A DNA stretch of 64,000 nucleotides from Hyphomonas pacifica (lineage in GTDB: Bacteria; Pseudomonadota; Alphaproteobacteria; Caulobacterales; Hyphomonadaceae). The notes below the pieces were generated by a model. That model saw only the letters and a list, made by a program, of their open reading frames with translations. It had not been told where the DNA came from and searched no databases. Location: positions 62,001-126,000 of the forward strand of contig NZ_AWFA01000045.1 in assembly GCF_000682675.1 (NCBI RefSeq), read 5' to 3'. Both the position numbers and the translations under genes were made by a program. Shown one piece after another: positions 8,873 through 17,562 of the stretch (position 1 is its first letter; each line of letters begins with the position of its first letter).

Positions 8873-9916
8873 ATGACAAAACCGGGCAAGTCGGCCAGTC
8901 CCGTTAATCCGGGAGAGAGTGCGCGCAAGGTGCTGGTGATCAAACTCAGCGCCCTGGGCGACTTTGTGCTTGCGCTGGGCGCAATGAAAGCCGTGCGCGA
9001 AGCCCACCCCAAGGCGCGCATCACCCTGCTGACTACGCCGCCTTACAAGGAATTTGCCGAGCTTTGCCCCTATGTGGACGAGGTGGAGACCGATGGCCGC
9101 CCGGAAGGCATGAAGGCGACGGCCGCGTTGATCCAGCGCATCCGCAAGGAAAAGTATGACATCATCTATGACTTCCAGACGAGCGGGCGCACGAAGAATT
9201 ACTACACGGCGCTGAACCGTACCGGTCGCGCGCCGCTCTGGTCTGGCCATCATGAGAAGGCCGCCTTCTTCCACGACAATGCCGACCGCAAGACGATGCA
9301 CTCCATTGACCGGCTGGCAGAGCAGCTGGAAGTGGCAGGCGTCGCGCCGGGTGGCCGGTGGTTGGGCAATAGCGCGCCGAAGCCGGACCTTTCATGGGTG
9401 CGCCCGAAGCTGCGCGATGCGCCGCGTCTTCAGCCCGCTTATTTCAGCCTGGAACAGCCCTATATGCTGCTGATCCCCGGGGCCTCTGCGCACCGTGAGG
9501 CCAAGCGCTGGCCGGTACAGAATTATACCGAACTGGCAAAGCGTGTCGCAGATTTGGGTATTACGCCGGTCATCATTGGCGGCAAGGCGGAAGGCCAGTT
9601 GGCGCAAGACATTGTGCGCAAGGAGCCGCGGGCGAAAAGTCTGACCACGCGGACGGACCTGTTCCAGATTGTTACTCTGGCAGAAAAGGCGCTTTTCGTT
9701 GTCGGCAATGATACCGGGCCGATGCACATGGCCGCGATTGCCGGCGCGCCGGGCGTCGCCCTGTTTGCCCTGAATGAGAGCAATCCGGACCATGCCGCCC
9801 CGCGCGGGCCCAAGACAATCATCATCAATTCCGCTCCGACTCTGGCGGAACTCAGCGTGGATGATGTCTGGCAATCCGTGCGCGCTTTGGGCGTGTTGCC
9901 GGACGCAGCACAGTGA
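8873..9916 (+). CDS. Glycosyltransferase family 9 (heptosyltransferase-like)
   Basis: A 347-residue ADP-heptose:LPS heptosyltransferase-type enzyme. Family 9 features are the KLSALGDFVLALGAM segment near residue 25 and the C-terminal VVGNDTGPMHMAAIAG donor-binding loop near 280. It is expected to transfer a sugar to the LPS inner core at the cytoplasmic face. It is paired with the preceding GT4 gene. Whether heptose itself is the donor cannot be decided here. Confidence 0.88.
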   Translation: MTKPGKSASPVNPGESARKVLVIKLSALGDFVLALGAMKAVREAHPKARITLLTTPPYKEFAELCPYVDEVETDGRPEGMKATAALIQRIRKEKYDIIYDFQTSGRTKNYYTALNRTGRAPLWSGHHEKAAFFHDNADRKTMHSIDRLAEQLEVAGVAPGGRWLGNSAPKPDLSWVRPKLRDAPRLQPAYFSLEQPYMLLIPGASAHREAKRWPVQNYTELAKRVADLGITPVIIGGKAEGQLAQDIVRKEPRAKSLTTRTDLFQIVTLAEKALFVVGNDTGPMHMAAIAGAPGVALFALNESNPDHAAPRGPKTIIINSAPTLAELSVDDVWQSVRALGVLPDAAQ

Positions 9917-9981
9917 ACCGGCCTTCCTGCTGCTCATCAGTTGTGGGGTTGACCGGGAACCAAAATTCGAGGAGTGCGCTC

Positions 9982-10020
9982 TGCCTTGAATATGCCAGCA
10001 TTTACGGGCATATTCAGGCA
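9982..10020 (+). other. Leader hairpin upstream of infC
   Basis: Perfect 10-base inverted arms at 9987-9996 and 10007-10016 around a 10-base loop; the outer TGCC/GGCA bases extend the stem to 14 pairs with one bulged T. It ends about 30 bases before the infC start. No T-run follows, so it is not a terminator. It could be an RNA structure regulating infC or a DNA operator. Confidence 0.6.
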
Positions 10021-10036
10021 TTCTTGAAATAGCGAC

Positions 10037-10053
10037 AAAGGAGATTCGCCATA
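10037..10053 (+). promoter_or_regulatory. infC ribosome-binding site and ATA start codon
   Basis: AAAGGAG (10037-10043), a seven-base spacer and ATA (10051-10053). No ATG, GTG or TTG lies in frame at that distance. IF3 discriminates against such codons, so this is the expected autoregulatory arrangement. Confidence 0.8.
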
Positions 10054-10590
10054 GCTCGCAGACCAGACATGGGTGGACCGCAGAAAACCGCCGGCCCACG
10101 TATCAATGATGACATCCGCGCCGCCAAAGTTCTCTTGATTGATGAGAACGGGGAAAAACAGGGCGTGATGCCCCTCACGGCTGCATTGGACGCGGCACGT
10201 GAAGCCGCGATGGACCTTGTGGAGGTGTCTCCAAATCAGGAGGTGCCCGTCGTCAAGATTCTCGACTATGGCAAGCTTCGGTTCGAGGAGCGCAAGAAGA
10301 AGGCCGCTGCGAAGAAAAAGCAGAAGTCTTCCGAGCTCAAAGAGATCAAGATGCGCCCCAATATCGACGTGCATGACTATGGCGTGAAGGCCAAGGCCAT
10401 GACCCGCTTCTTTGAAGCTGGCGACAAGGTGAAAGTCACGCTGCGCTTCCGCGGTCGTGAAATGGCGCACCAGCATCTCGGCATGGAGCTGCTTCAGCGC
10501 GTGAAAGAAGACTTCGACGAAATGGCCAAGGTTGAGCTGGAGCCTAAACTCGAAGGCCGCCAGATGACCATGGTTCTGGCGCCGCGATGA
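10051..10590 (+). CDS. infC: Translation initiation factor IF-3, non-canonical ATA start
   Basis: 179 residues with an N-terminal IF3 domain ([18 protein letters not shown]), a Lys-rich linker and the C-terminal ribosome-binding domain ([18 protein letters not shown]). I place the start at ATA 10051, because AAAGGAG at 10037-10043 sits seven bases before it and the reading continues in frame as IARRPD; the first ATG (10069) is 25 bases from that site and would drop the conserved N-terminus. Rare start codons are established for infC (AUU in E. coli), where they allow IF3 to limit its own translation. It overlaps the next gene by four bases. Confidence 0.92.
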   Translation: MARRPDMGGPQKTAGPRINDDIRAAKVLLIDENGEKQGVMPLTAALDAAREAAMDLVEVSPNQEVPVVKILDYGKLRFEERKKKAAAKKKQKSSELKEIKMRPNIDVHDYGVKAKAMTRFFEAGDKVKVTLRFRGREMAHQHLGMELLQRVKEDFDEMAKVELEPKLEGRQMTMVLAPR

Positions 10591-10973
10591 AGATTCGCGC
10601 GATCCTTCTGGCCGTTTCAGCCGCGTTGCTGCTGGCCGCATGTGGCGGCAAAAACGCTGATCCGGTGGCAGATGCCCCACAAGTTGAACAGCCCCCTGTT
10701 GAGGCTGTCGAAGGTGCGCCGCCAGAGGATGCGGCCTCTGATGAGACGGTAAGCCCGCAAATGGACCCGTTGGACCAGGTAGAGGATTCCTGCGGCATGG
10801 CTGCTTTGCAGGCCTATATCGGCCAGGCCGCCAGCGACATTCCGGAAGATGAACTGCCGGAAGGGGCCCGTATTGTTGGCCCGGATACCCAGGTGACTAT
10901 GGATTATGTGCCGACGCGCCTGAACGTACTGACCGATGAGGACGGCCTCATTCTCAGCCTGAAGTGCGGCTGA
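10587..10973 (+). CDS. I78-family peptidase inhibitor lipoprotein
   Basis: A 128-residue lipoprotein. The signal peptide ends in a lipobox LAAC (Cys19), followed by an acidic, Pro-rich linker to about residue 65. The C-terminal part matches the I78 inhibitor pattern: [12 protein letters not shown], then LPEGARI, then [11 protein letters not shown] and a terminal LKCG, with two cysteines. Known members inhibit serine proteases. Its start overlaps the infC stop as ATGA, implying translational coupling to IF3. A terminator follows at 11007. Confidence 0.85.
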   Translation: MKIRAILLAVSAALLLAACGGKNADPVADAPQVEQPPVEAVEGAPPEDAASDETVSPQMDPLDQVEDSCGMAALQAYIGQAASDIPEDELPEGARIVGPDTQVTMDYVPTRLNVLTDEDGLILSLKCG

Positions 10974-11006
10974 GGTAAGCTTTCCTGTCAGTCTGGAACA
11001 ACACGA

Positions 11007-11041
11007 AAAGCCGGACGGGCCCAAAGCCCTCCGGTTTTTTG
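11007..11041 (+). terminator. Rho-independent terminator after the infC operon
   Basis: A CCGGA-GGGC stem with one bulged C (11011-11020), a short CCAAA loop and the GCCC-TCCGG arm (11026-11034), followed by six T at 11035-11040. It lies 34 bases after the I78 stop. Confidence 0.8.
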
Positions 11042-11050
11042 TTTGTAACA

Positions 11051-11119
11051 CGCGGAGAGTACAAGGCCGCGGTAAGTATAGAGAGGGGAGGGAACAGGTA
11101 GCGACCCTGTCTCTCCGCG
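11051..11119 (+). other. Nested inverted repeats in the gap before rpmI
   Basis: Perfect nine-base arms CGCGGAGAG (11051-11059) and CTCTCCGCG (11111-11119) enclose a smaller stem ACAGG/CCTGT (11094-11098 and 11106-11110). The two right arms are contiguous. This could be a structured RNA or chance in GC-rich DNA; no coding frame explains it. Confidence 0.4.
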
Positions 11120-11437
11120 CGCCGGGGCCATGGAAACCCCCATTCCGGCATGTCACCACCGAAATGACAGGGCCAAACCTACAAGCGGGGCTTCTGCGCC
11201 GGATTGGGAAAGGTGAAAACGCTGGTTACAGGCGGGGACAGGCCTGTCAGGGCCGGGGAATGACCGCGCGGCTTTCCCCAATAGTGACGCTGCTTTTAAC
11301 GGATTCACCCCCTTGATTCCTGCGCGCCGATCCGTCATAAGCCGCCACTTCCGAGCAATGCGGGCGAACGGCATGCCCCTTTGGCTCATGAACCCTGGGC
11401 CGCCGCAAGGTGTGAGCTCAACTAGAGGAGAGATGAA
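11120..11437 (+). other. Non-coding leader/promoter region of rpmI-rplT
   Basis: Together with 10974-11119 this is the only gene-free stretch above 300 bases. It holds a perfect 12-base palindrome GACAGGCCTGTC at 11237-11248. The ORFs crossing it on the minus strand are out of phase with any family and run into rpmI. The rpmI promoter must lie here, but I cannot point to a convincing -35/-10 pair. Confidence 0.5.
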
Positions 11438-11641
11438 ATGCCGAAGATGAAGACGAAAAAGGCCGCTGCAAAGCGGTTCAAGATCACGGCAACCGGAAAG
11501 CTGAAGCACGGCGTCGCTGGCAAGCGTCACCGCCTGATCAGCCACAATGCGAAATACATCCGTCAGAACCGCGGCACCAAGCTGGCCGCTAAAGCTGATG
11601 TTGCCCGCGTTGTGAAGAAATTCCTGCCCTACGGCCTCTAG
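11438..11641 (+). CDS. rpmI: 50S ribosomal protein L35
   Basis: 67 residues, highly basic, matching L35 throughout: MPKMKTKKAAAKRFKITATG at the start and KFLPYGL at the end. It binds 23S rRNA in the large subunit. A GAGGAG ribosome-binding site precedes the ATG. rplT follows after 38 bases, the usual rpmI-rplT order, here separated from infC by a terminator. Confidence 0.98.
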   Translation: MPKMKTKKAAAKRFKITATGKLKHGVAGKRHRLISHNAKYIRQNRGTKLAAKADVARVVKKFLPYGL

Positions 11642-11679
11642 GCCCGTATCCGTTCAAGATCTTGACCAAGGAGGCCTAG

Positions 11680-12042
11680 ATGCCCCGTTCACGTAACAAA
11701 GTTCCCGCCCACGCCCGCCACAAGAAGATTCTGAAGCAGGCAAAGGGTTTCCGTAACCGCCGCAAGAATACGTTCCGCATCGCGCACCAGTCTGTCTGGG
11801 AAGCCGGTCAGTACGCCTATGTTGGCCGCAAGGTGAAGAAGCGGAAATTCCGCTCCCTGTGGATCCAGCGTATCAACGCCGCTGTGCGTATTCACGATGA
11901 CGAGATGAACTATTCCCAGTTCATCAACGGCCTGACCAAAGCCGGCATCGAAGTCGACCGTAAGGTCATGGCTGACATTGCCGTGCGCGAGCCGGAAGCG
12001 TTTGGTGCCCTGGTCAAACAGGCCAAGGCTGCCCTCGCTTAA
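11680..12042 (+). CDS. rplT: 50S ribosomal protein L20
   Basis: 120 residues, the normal length for L20. Typical features are the basic N-terminal arm (residues 1-60, [20 protein letters not shown]) and the globular end with [20 protein letters not shown]20 is needed early in large-subunit assembly. AAGGAGG lies before the ATG. A strong terminator follows at 12066, so rpmI-rplT is a two-gene unit. Confidence 0.98.
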   Translation: MPRSRNKVPAHARHKKILKQAKGFRNRRKNTFRIAHQSVWEAGQYAYVGRKVKKRKFRSLWIQRINAAVRIHDDEMNYSQFINGLTKAGIEVDRKVMADIAVREPEAFGALVKQAKAALA

Positions 12043-12065
12043 CTTGCCATCAAGGCACAAGTGAC

Positions 12066-12098
12066 AAAGCCCGGCCCTCAAAGCCGGGCTTTTTCTTT
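12066..12098 (+). terminator. Rho-independent terminator of rpmI-rplT
   Basis: Perfect 10-bp stem between 12066-12075 and 12083-12092 with a seven-base loop, followed by a T-rich run to 12098. It lies between rplT and pheS and argues against a pheS start at 12061. Confidence 0.9.
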
Positions 12099-12165
12099 AA
12101 GGGCGTTTGCAACCTGCTTCGAAGCGCCTAAAAAGCCCGCGCGAACAGAAAAGGGAATTTCCCCC

Positions 12166-13242
12166 GTGTCCGATATCAATACGATCGAAAAAGAAGCCCT
12201 CGCGTCAATTGAGTCTGCCGGTGATCTCGGCACGCTTGAAGACGTCCGCGTGGCGGAGCTTGGCAAGAAGGGCCGCGTGTCCGGTCTGATGAAGCAGCTG
12301 GGCGGCATGAGCCCGGAAGAGCGCAAGGAAATGGGGCCGAAGCTGAATGCGCTGAAAACGCGCGTTGATGAGGCCATACGCACCCGCAAGGAAGCACTGG
12401 AAGCCGCTGCGCTGGAAGCCCAACTGGCCCGCGAGAAGGTCGACCTCTCTCTGCCGCCGGCGCCGGGCCCGAAGGCTGGCGCGCTGCACCCTGTGATGCA
12501 GGTGTTTGAAGAGATCGCGGCGATCTTTGGCGATATGGGCTTTGCTGTGGCCGAAGGCCCGGACATGGAAGACGATTGGCACAATTTCACGGCGCTGAAC
12601 TTCCCCGAAGGCCACCCGGCGCGCGAGACGCACGACACCTTCTTCATGAAGGCGCTGGAAGGGGATGATGCCAAGGTTCTGCGCACGCACACCTCGCCCG
12701 TTCAGATCCGCACCATGATGACCCAGAAGCCGCCGATCCGCATCATTGCGCCGGGCCGGGTTTATCGGAATGACTGGGACGCGACGCACACGCCGATGTT
12801 CCACCAGGTCGAAGGCCTCGTGATCGAGAAGAACACGCATATGGGCCACCTCAAAGGCTGCCTGATCGACTTCGTGAAAGCCTTCTTCGAGGTGGACGAA
12901 GTGGAGGCACGGTTCCGCCCACACTTCTTCCCGTTCACCGAGCCGTCTGCCGAGATGGATGTGAAATATACCCGCAAGGGCGAGACGATCGAGATCGGTG
13001 CCGGCGATAGCTGGATGGAGATCCTCGGCTCCGGCATGGTGCACCCGAATGTGCTGCGTAATTGCGGCATTGACCCGAAAGAGTATCAGGGTTTCGCCTT
13101 CGGTATGGGCGTTGACCGCCTTGCCATGCTGAAATACGGCATGCCGGATTTGCGCCCGTACTTCGAAGCGGACCCGCAATGGACGCGCCATTACGGCTTT
13201 GCGCCATGGGCCACGCCGAGTGTCAGCGGAGGGCTGTCGTGA
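12166..13242 (+). CDS. pheS: Phenylalanine-tRNA ligase alpha subunit
   Basis: 358 residues: an N-terminal coiled-coil tRNA-binding arm (about 1-100) and a class II synthetase core. Motif 2 is seen in [23 protein letters not shown] and motif 3 in [16 protein letters not shown]. The alpha subunit activates Phe and, with PheT, charges tRNA-Phe as an alpha2-beta2 enzyme. I chose GTG at 12166, with AAGGGAA at 12151, because the longer frame to 12061 would run through the rplT terminator. An ASCH gene overlaps its stop by four bases. Confidence 0.95.
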   Translation: MSDINTIEKEALASIESAGDLGTLEDVRVAELGKKGRVSGLMKQLGGMSPEERKEMGPKLNALKTRVDEAIRTRKEALEAAALEAQLAREKVDLSLPPAPGPKAGALHPVMQVFEEIAAIFGDMGFAVAEGPDMEDDWHNFTALNFPEGHPARETHDTFFMKALEGDDAKVLRTHTSPVQIRTMMTQKPPIRIIAPGRVYRNDWDATHTPMFHQVEGLVIEKNTHMGHLKGCLIDFVKAFFEVDEVEARFRPHFFPFTEPSAEMDVKYTRKGETIEIGAGDSWMEILGSGMVHPNVLRNCGIDPKEYQGFAFGMGVDRLAMLKYGMPDLRPYFEADPQWTRHYGFAPWATPSVSGGLS

Positions 13243-13688
13243 CAGACAGCGCCGCCTCATCTGATTTGCCGAAATGGACCTTCGGGGATTCCCCCGAACT
13301 GGCCGACCGTCTGGCCGCGCTGATCGTTGCGGGCGTGAAGACGGCGTCCTGCAGCGAAGCGAGCATTGATGGGCCGCCAGTTGAAGGCGAGCGTGGATAC
13401 CTGATGAGCGGCGATGACAGGCCGGTGGCGATCCTTGAAACCCTAACGGTCACGCGGATGAAATTCGCGGACATGACGCAGGAACTGGCGGCGCTGGAAG
13501 GGGAGGGCGACCTCAGCCTCGATTACTGGCAGCGCGCCCACAGGGACTATTTCACCCGCGCCGGTGTGTTCACAGAGGACATGGACATTCTGTTCGAGAC
13601 ATTCCGCCTGGTCGATGTGCTGGACTCTGATTTCGCGGCCAAGGCCGCTGACCACCTAGCGCAGGAACGCGCCGGGGCGACGCAGTAG
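13239..13688 (+). CDS. ASCH-domain protein
   Basis: A 149-residue ASCH (PUA-like beta-barrel) protein. The family pattern appears as [20 protein letters not shown], then GVKTASCS, then [19 protein letters not shown] and a C-terminal [13 protein letters not shown] proteins are thought to bind RNA or modified nucleosides; some E. coli members are amidohydrolases. GTG at 13239 overlaps the pheS stop (GTGA), so translation is coupled. It lies between pheS and pheT, which is unusual. Confidence 0.85.
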   Translation: MTDSAASSDLPKWTFGDSPELADRLAALIVAGVKTASCSEASIDGPPVEGERGYLMSGDDRPVAILETLTVTRMKFADMTQELAALEGEGDLSLDYWQRAHRDYFTRAGVFTEDMDILFETFRLVDVLDSDFAAKAADHLAQERAGATQ

Positions 13689-13697
13689 GGGGCGGGC

Positions 13698-14303
13698 ATG
13701 GGCAATGGCAACAAGGCGGAAATGCTGATCGCGATCTGCGCGGTGATGACCAGCGTGATTGCCCTGTTCGTTGCCTGGGATCAGGGTCGCGTCATGCGCG
13801 CGCAGCAGCACGGATCGGTTTATCCTGTGCTGCAGGTGGACGGCTTTGTGTCCAGTACGCCGACAAGACGCTCCCTCGGCCTTCGTCTCAGTAATAGTGG
13901 GGTTGGGCCTGCGCTGATCGAGTCTGTGACGCTGCTGGAGGGAGGCAAGCCGATTGACGGGTTTGAGAGCCACCGTGAGAGCCTGCCGCCCGGATATGAT
14001 CTGTCCTGGAGCGGAGCAACGGGGCGCGCGCTGGCGCCTGACCAGATGATCACGCCCGTTGAGGTGGCCTGGCCGGTTGAGGCGCTGTCCCAGGACGACT
14101 TTTACGAAGTGGCCGGGGAGTGGGACGACCTGGCGCTTGAGATCTGTTATTGCTCTGTTTTTGAGCGGTGCTGGAAACTGCGCGGCATCGGTACGGCCCG
14201 GGCAGAGCGCGTACAGCGCTGCGAACGCAGCGACCGAGATATTTTTGAAGAACTCCGTATACCTGCACCATCTGCAGGTATTGAGACTCCCGAAGTGGAA
14301 TAG
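13698..14303 (+). CDS. Single-pass membrane protein of unknown function
   Basis: 201 residues. One N-terminal membrane helix (about 9-28, LIAICAVMTSVIALFVAW) is followed by WDQGRVMRAQQHGSVYPVLQ and a beta-rich domain (LGLRLSNSGVGPALIESVTL), an architecture seen in many uncharacterised bacterial proteins. Cysteines cluster near residues 150-175. It starts nine bases after the ASCH gene and ends three bases before pheT, so it belongs to the pheS-pheT operon. I do not recognise a function. Confidence 0.75.
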   Translation: MGNGNKAEMLIAICAVMTSVIALFVAWDQGRVMRAQQHGSVYPVLQVDGFVSSTPTRRSLGLRLSNSGVGPALIESVTLLEGGKPIDGFESHRESLPPGYDLSWSGATGRALAPDQMITPVEVAWPVEALSQDDFYEVAGEWDDLALEICYCSVFERCWKLRGIGTARAERVQRCERSDRDIFEELRIPAPSAGIETPEVE

Positions 14304-14306
14304 ACA

Positions 14307-16700
14307 ATGAAATTCACCCTGTCCTGGCTGAACGACCACCTCGCCACCAAGGCGATGCTGGATGATATTCTCTCCCTCATGCTGAAAGCCGGCCTTGAGG
14401 TTGAGGAGGTTGAAGACCCGCGTGAGAAGCTGGCCGCCTTTACGGTCTGCAAGGTGAAAGAGGCAAAGCCTCATCCGGATGCGGACAAGCTGCGCGTGTG
14501 CACGGTGGATACTGTGGATGGCGAGAAGCAGATTGTCTGCGGCGCGCCGAACGCCCGCACCGGCATGACGGCCATCTATGCGCCGCTGGGCGCCTATATT
14601 CCGGGGCTGGACTTCGCGCTGGACAAGAAGGCCCGCAAGATCCGCGGCGTGGAAAGCTATGGCATGATGTGTTCCACGCGGGAGCTGGAAGCCGGGGAAG
14701 ACCATGACGGCATTGCCGATCTGGATGCATCCATTCCGCTGGGCACGCCCGCTGCTGATGCGCTGGGTCTGAATGATCCGGTGATTGATTTCGAAGTGAC
14801 GCCGAACCGTCCGGACTGGCTGGGTGTACAGGGCATTGCCCGTGACATCGCCGCCGCTGGCGGGGGCCGTTTCGTGCAGGTGGACGTCAAGAAGGTGAAT
14901 GGCAATGCTGATTGCCCGGTCGAAATCCGGTTGGACGCGCCGGAGGCCTGCCCGGTCTTTGCCGGGGCGGTGATTGTCGGCGTGAAGAATGGTCCGTCAC
15001 CGGATTGGATGCAACAGCGTCTGAAGGCCGTTGGCATTCAGCCGAAAAATCTGTTGGTGGATGTCACGAACTATATCTCTCTGGACCGTGCCCGCCCGCT
15101 GCATGTTTATGATGCGCAGAAACTCTCCGGTCCTGTTGTGGCCCGTCTGGGCAAGGCAGGGGAGACGCTGGACGCGCTGGACGGCAAGACCTACACGCTG
15201 AGCGAAGACATGTGCGTCATTGCCGATGATAGCGGTGCGATTGGTCTTGGCGGCGTGATGGGCGGCCAGTCCACGGCGGTTTCCAATGAGACGACAGAAG
15301 TGTTCATCGAAAGCGCATGGTTCGATCCGCTGCGCACCGCCCGCACGGGCCGGGCCACGGCGATCCATTCCGATGCCCGCTATCGCTTTGAGCGCGGTGT
15401 GGACCCGCACAGCTGTCTGGACGGCCTGAACATGGCGCTGGCGCTTATCGTTGAATATGGTGGCGGCACCGTCTCAAAGCCGCGCATTGTGGGCGAGCCG
15501 CCAGTGAACCCGCGCAAGGTGACGTTCTATCCGGCGGATGTCGAGCGCCTGACCGGCCTGACTGTCAAACAGACCGAGATGCGCCGTATCCTGAAGGATC
15601 TGGAGTTCGTGATCGAAGATGCCGGTGATGCCTGGTATCTGATGCCGCCGACCTTCCGCTTCGATATGGAACAATCAGCTGACATCGTGGAAGAGATTGC
15701 CCGCCTGATCGGCTATGATCAGCTGCCAACAACGTCTCTGCCAGCACCTGAGGGCGGCGTGCGCGCGATCACGACGCCGATGCAGGCGCGTGTGCGGACG
15801 GCCCGCCGCGTCATGGCATCTCGCGGCTTCCTCGAAACGGTCAGCTGGAGCTTCATGTCAAAAGCCCATGCGGCGCTGTTCGGCAAGATCCATGAGGCCC
15901 TGACGGTCGCCAATCCTGTGGCGAGCGATCTTGACTATATGCGCCCGTCCATTCTGGGCAATCTGGCGCAGGCGGCCCAACGCGCGGCCAATCATGGTGA
16001 GCGTGGCGTGCGTCTGTTCGAGGCCGGGCCGATCTATCTGGGCGATGGCCCGAAAGATCAGCGTACGGTCGTCACCGGGCTGGTGCGTCCCTATAATGAG
16101 CGCCATTGGCAGGGCGCCCCGCATGCCTATGATTCCTATGCTGCGAAGGCAGACCTGTTTGCCGTGCTGGAATCTCTTGGCCAAACGGGGGATCGCTTCC
16201 AGGTGGCTGACCCCGTGCTGCCGCAATGGCATCCGGGGCAGGCGGCTGCGCTGAAGCTTGGCCCGAAAGTTACGGTAGCCCATTTCGGCCAGCTGCACCC
16301 CGGCCTTCTGAAGGCGCTGGGAGTTGACGGCCCGATGTTCGGCTTTGAGCTGAACCTCAATGCACTGCCGCAGATGAAAGCCAGGACAACGAAGACAAAG
16401 CCGGTTCTGGAGCGTATCGACCTGACACCGATCCGCCGTGACCTGGCCTTTGTCGTGGACCAGTCCGTTCCGGCAGGCGAACTGGTGCGCTTGGCGCAGG
16501 GCGCTGACAAGAAGCTGATCAGCCACGCAGAAGTCTTCGATGTCTATGAAGGTGCCGGCGTGCCGCAGGGTCAAAAATCAGTCGCGTTCGAGCTGACGCT
16601 TCAGCCGCGCGAGAAGATGAAGGATGAAGATATCCAGGCCCTGATGGACAAGGTTGTGGCTGCGGTCGCCAAGGGCACCGGGGGTGTGCTAAGGGGATAG
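14307..16700 (+). CDS. pheT: Phenylalanine-tRNA ligase beta subunit
   Basis: 797 residues, normal length. Domain order is complete: OB-fold tRNA-binding domain (about 40-150, VKEAKPHPDADKLRVC), B3/B4 editing domain (about 210-390), B5 domain (about 405-475), catalytic-like core, and the C-terminal FDX-ACB anticodon-binding domain (about 700-797, LTPIRRDLAFVVDQSVPAG). The B3/B4 domain hydrolyses mischarged Tyr-tRNA-Phe. It is separated from pheS by an ASCH gene and a small membrane protein gene. Confidence 0.97.
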   Translation: MKFTLSWLNDHLATKAMLDDILSLMLKAGLEVEEVEDPREKLAAFTVCKVKEAKPHPDADKLRVCTVDTVDGEKQIVCGAPNARTGMTAIYAPLGAYIPGLDFALDKKARKIRGVESYGMMCSTRELEAGEDHDGIADLDASIPLGTPAADALGLNDPVIDFEVTPNRPDWLGVQGIARDIAAAGGGRFVQVDVKKVNGNADCPVEIRLDAPEACPVFAGAVIVGVKNGPSPDWMQQRLKAVGIQPKNLLVDVTNYISLDRARPLHVYDAQKLSGPVVARLGKAGETLDALDGKTYTLSEDMCVIADDSGAIGLGGVMGGQSTAVSNETTEVFIESAWFDPLRTARTGRATAIHSDARYRFERGVDPHSCLDGLNMALALIVEYGGGTVSKPRIVGEPPVNPRKVTFYPADVERLTGLTVKQTEMRRILKDLEFVIEDAGDAWYLMPPTFRFDMEQSADIVEEIARLIGYDQLPTTSLPAPEGGVRAITTPMQARVRTARRVMASRGFLETVSWSFMSKAHAALFGKIHEALTVANPVASDLDYMRPSILGNLAQAAQRAANHGERGVRLFEAGPIYLGDGPKDQRTVVTGLVRPYNERHWQGAPHAYDSYAAKADLFAVLESLGQTGDRFQVADPVLPQWHPGQAAALKLGPKVTVAHFGQLHPGLLKALGVDGPMFGFELNLNALPQMKARTTKTKPVLERIDLTPIRRDLAFVVDQSVPAGELVRLAQGADKKLISHAEVFDVYEGAGVPQGQKSVAFELTLQPREKMKDEDIQALMDKVVAAVAKGTGGVLRG

Positions 16701-16731
16701 GTACAGATCAACCTGTTCGTGGAGGGGACGC

Positions 16732-17556
16732 ATGGGGCTGTATCGGTGGTTGCACACTCAACTGGTTCCCGAAGCCCGGGAAACCGGCATCTCCCTCACG
16801 AACTGGTTTATCATCAGCCTGGTCTTGGCCAGCTTCCTGTTTCTGGCGCTTGAGACAGAGCCGACGCTGCTGGCGATTCCCGAATGGCGGGTGGCGTTCA
16901 GATGGTTCAATGTCGCGGTCGTCATTATCTTCGCCATCGAATATGTGTTGCGCGTGGCGGTTGCCGGCATGCGACCGGAATATGCCGGCTTTGTCGGGCG
17001 GCTGCGCTACATCACGCGCTTCTATTCCGTTGCAGACCTTCTGGCCTTCCTGCCGGAACTGATTGTGATGATTGTCGGCGGCGGTATTCCGCTGATCGCG
17101 CTGCGGGTTTTCCGCTTGTTCCGCCTGATCAAGATTGCGCGCTTTGTACCCGCTTTCGATGTGCTGGGCGCAGCGATGAAACGGGCAGGCTCGCAACTTC
17201 TCACCACCCTCGCCATGGCGATGGCGCTGGTCTATGTTGCGGCTGTGCTGCTCTACTTCATTGAAGGTGTGGGGCAGGGACGTGAGGAGTTTAATTCCAT
17301 CCCACGGGCCATCTGGTGGTCCATCGCGACGCTGACGACGGTCGGCTATGGGGATGTGTATCCGGTCACGACGCTAGGCCGGATCGCGGCCTCTGTGATT
17401 GCGATTGCGGGGATCGGGGTAGTGGCCCTGCCGGCGGGCGTGTTCGCCAGCGCCTTCTCTGATGAGCTGCGTGAGCGCCAGCTTCAGAAGTTGCAGGACA
17501 GGGTGGAAGAGGCCGAAGCCAAAAAAGGCGCCGCCCCCGAAGAGAGCGGCGCCTGA
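16732..17556 (+). CDS. Voltage-gated potassium channel family protein
   Basis: A 274-residue six-helix ion channel. The selectivity filter TVGYGD lies near 202-207, with pore helix and S6 on either side. S4 shows regularly spaced arginines (LRVFRLFRLIKIARF, about 123-138), so it has a voltage sensor. The C-terminus is a short coiled coil (ERQLQKLQDRVEEAEA). It should pass K+ across the inner membrane. The last coding bases form the terminator of the convergent bfr gene. Confidence 0.92.
   Translation: MGLYRWLHTQLVPEARETGISLTNWFIISLVLASFLFLALETEPTLLAIPEWRVAFRWFNVAVVIIFAIEYVLRVAVAGMRPEYAGFVGRLRYITRFYSVADLLAFLPELIVMIVGGGIPLIALRVFRLFRLIKIARFVPAFDVLGAAMKRAGSQLLTTLAMAMALVYVAAVLLYFIEGVGQGREEFNSIPRAIWWSIATLTTVGYGDVYPVTTLGRIAASVIAIAGIGVVALPAGVFASAFSDELRERQLQKLQDRVEEAEAKKGAAPEESGA
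17521..17553 (-). terminator. Terminator of bfr embedded in the channel gene
   Basis: Perfect eight-base arms GGCGCCGC (17527-17534) and GCGGCGCC (17546-17553) around an 11-base loop, with six A at 17521-17526 that read as a T-run on the minus strand. It begins ten bases after the bfr stop and lies entirely inside the last codons of the plus-strand channel gene. Confidence 0.8.
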
Positions 17557-17562
17557 GACAGA

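Noticed and set aside
12061-12165. Extended N-terminus of pheS from a GTG at 12061
   Set aside because: It would be read through a strong rho-independent terminator, and PheS normally starts near [12 protein letters not shown].
13656-14705. 349-codon minus-strand ORF
   Set aside because: Crosses three plus-strand operon genes in the wrong sense, with no recognisable domain.
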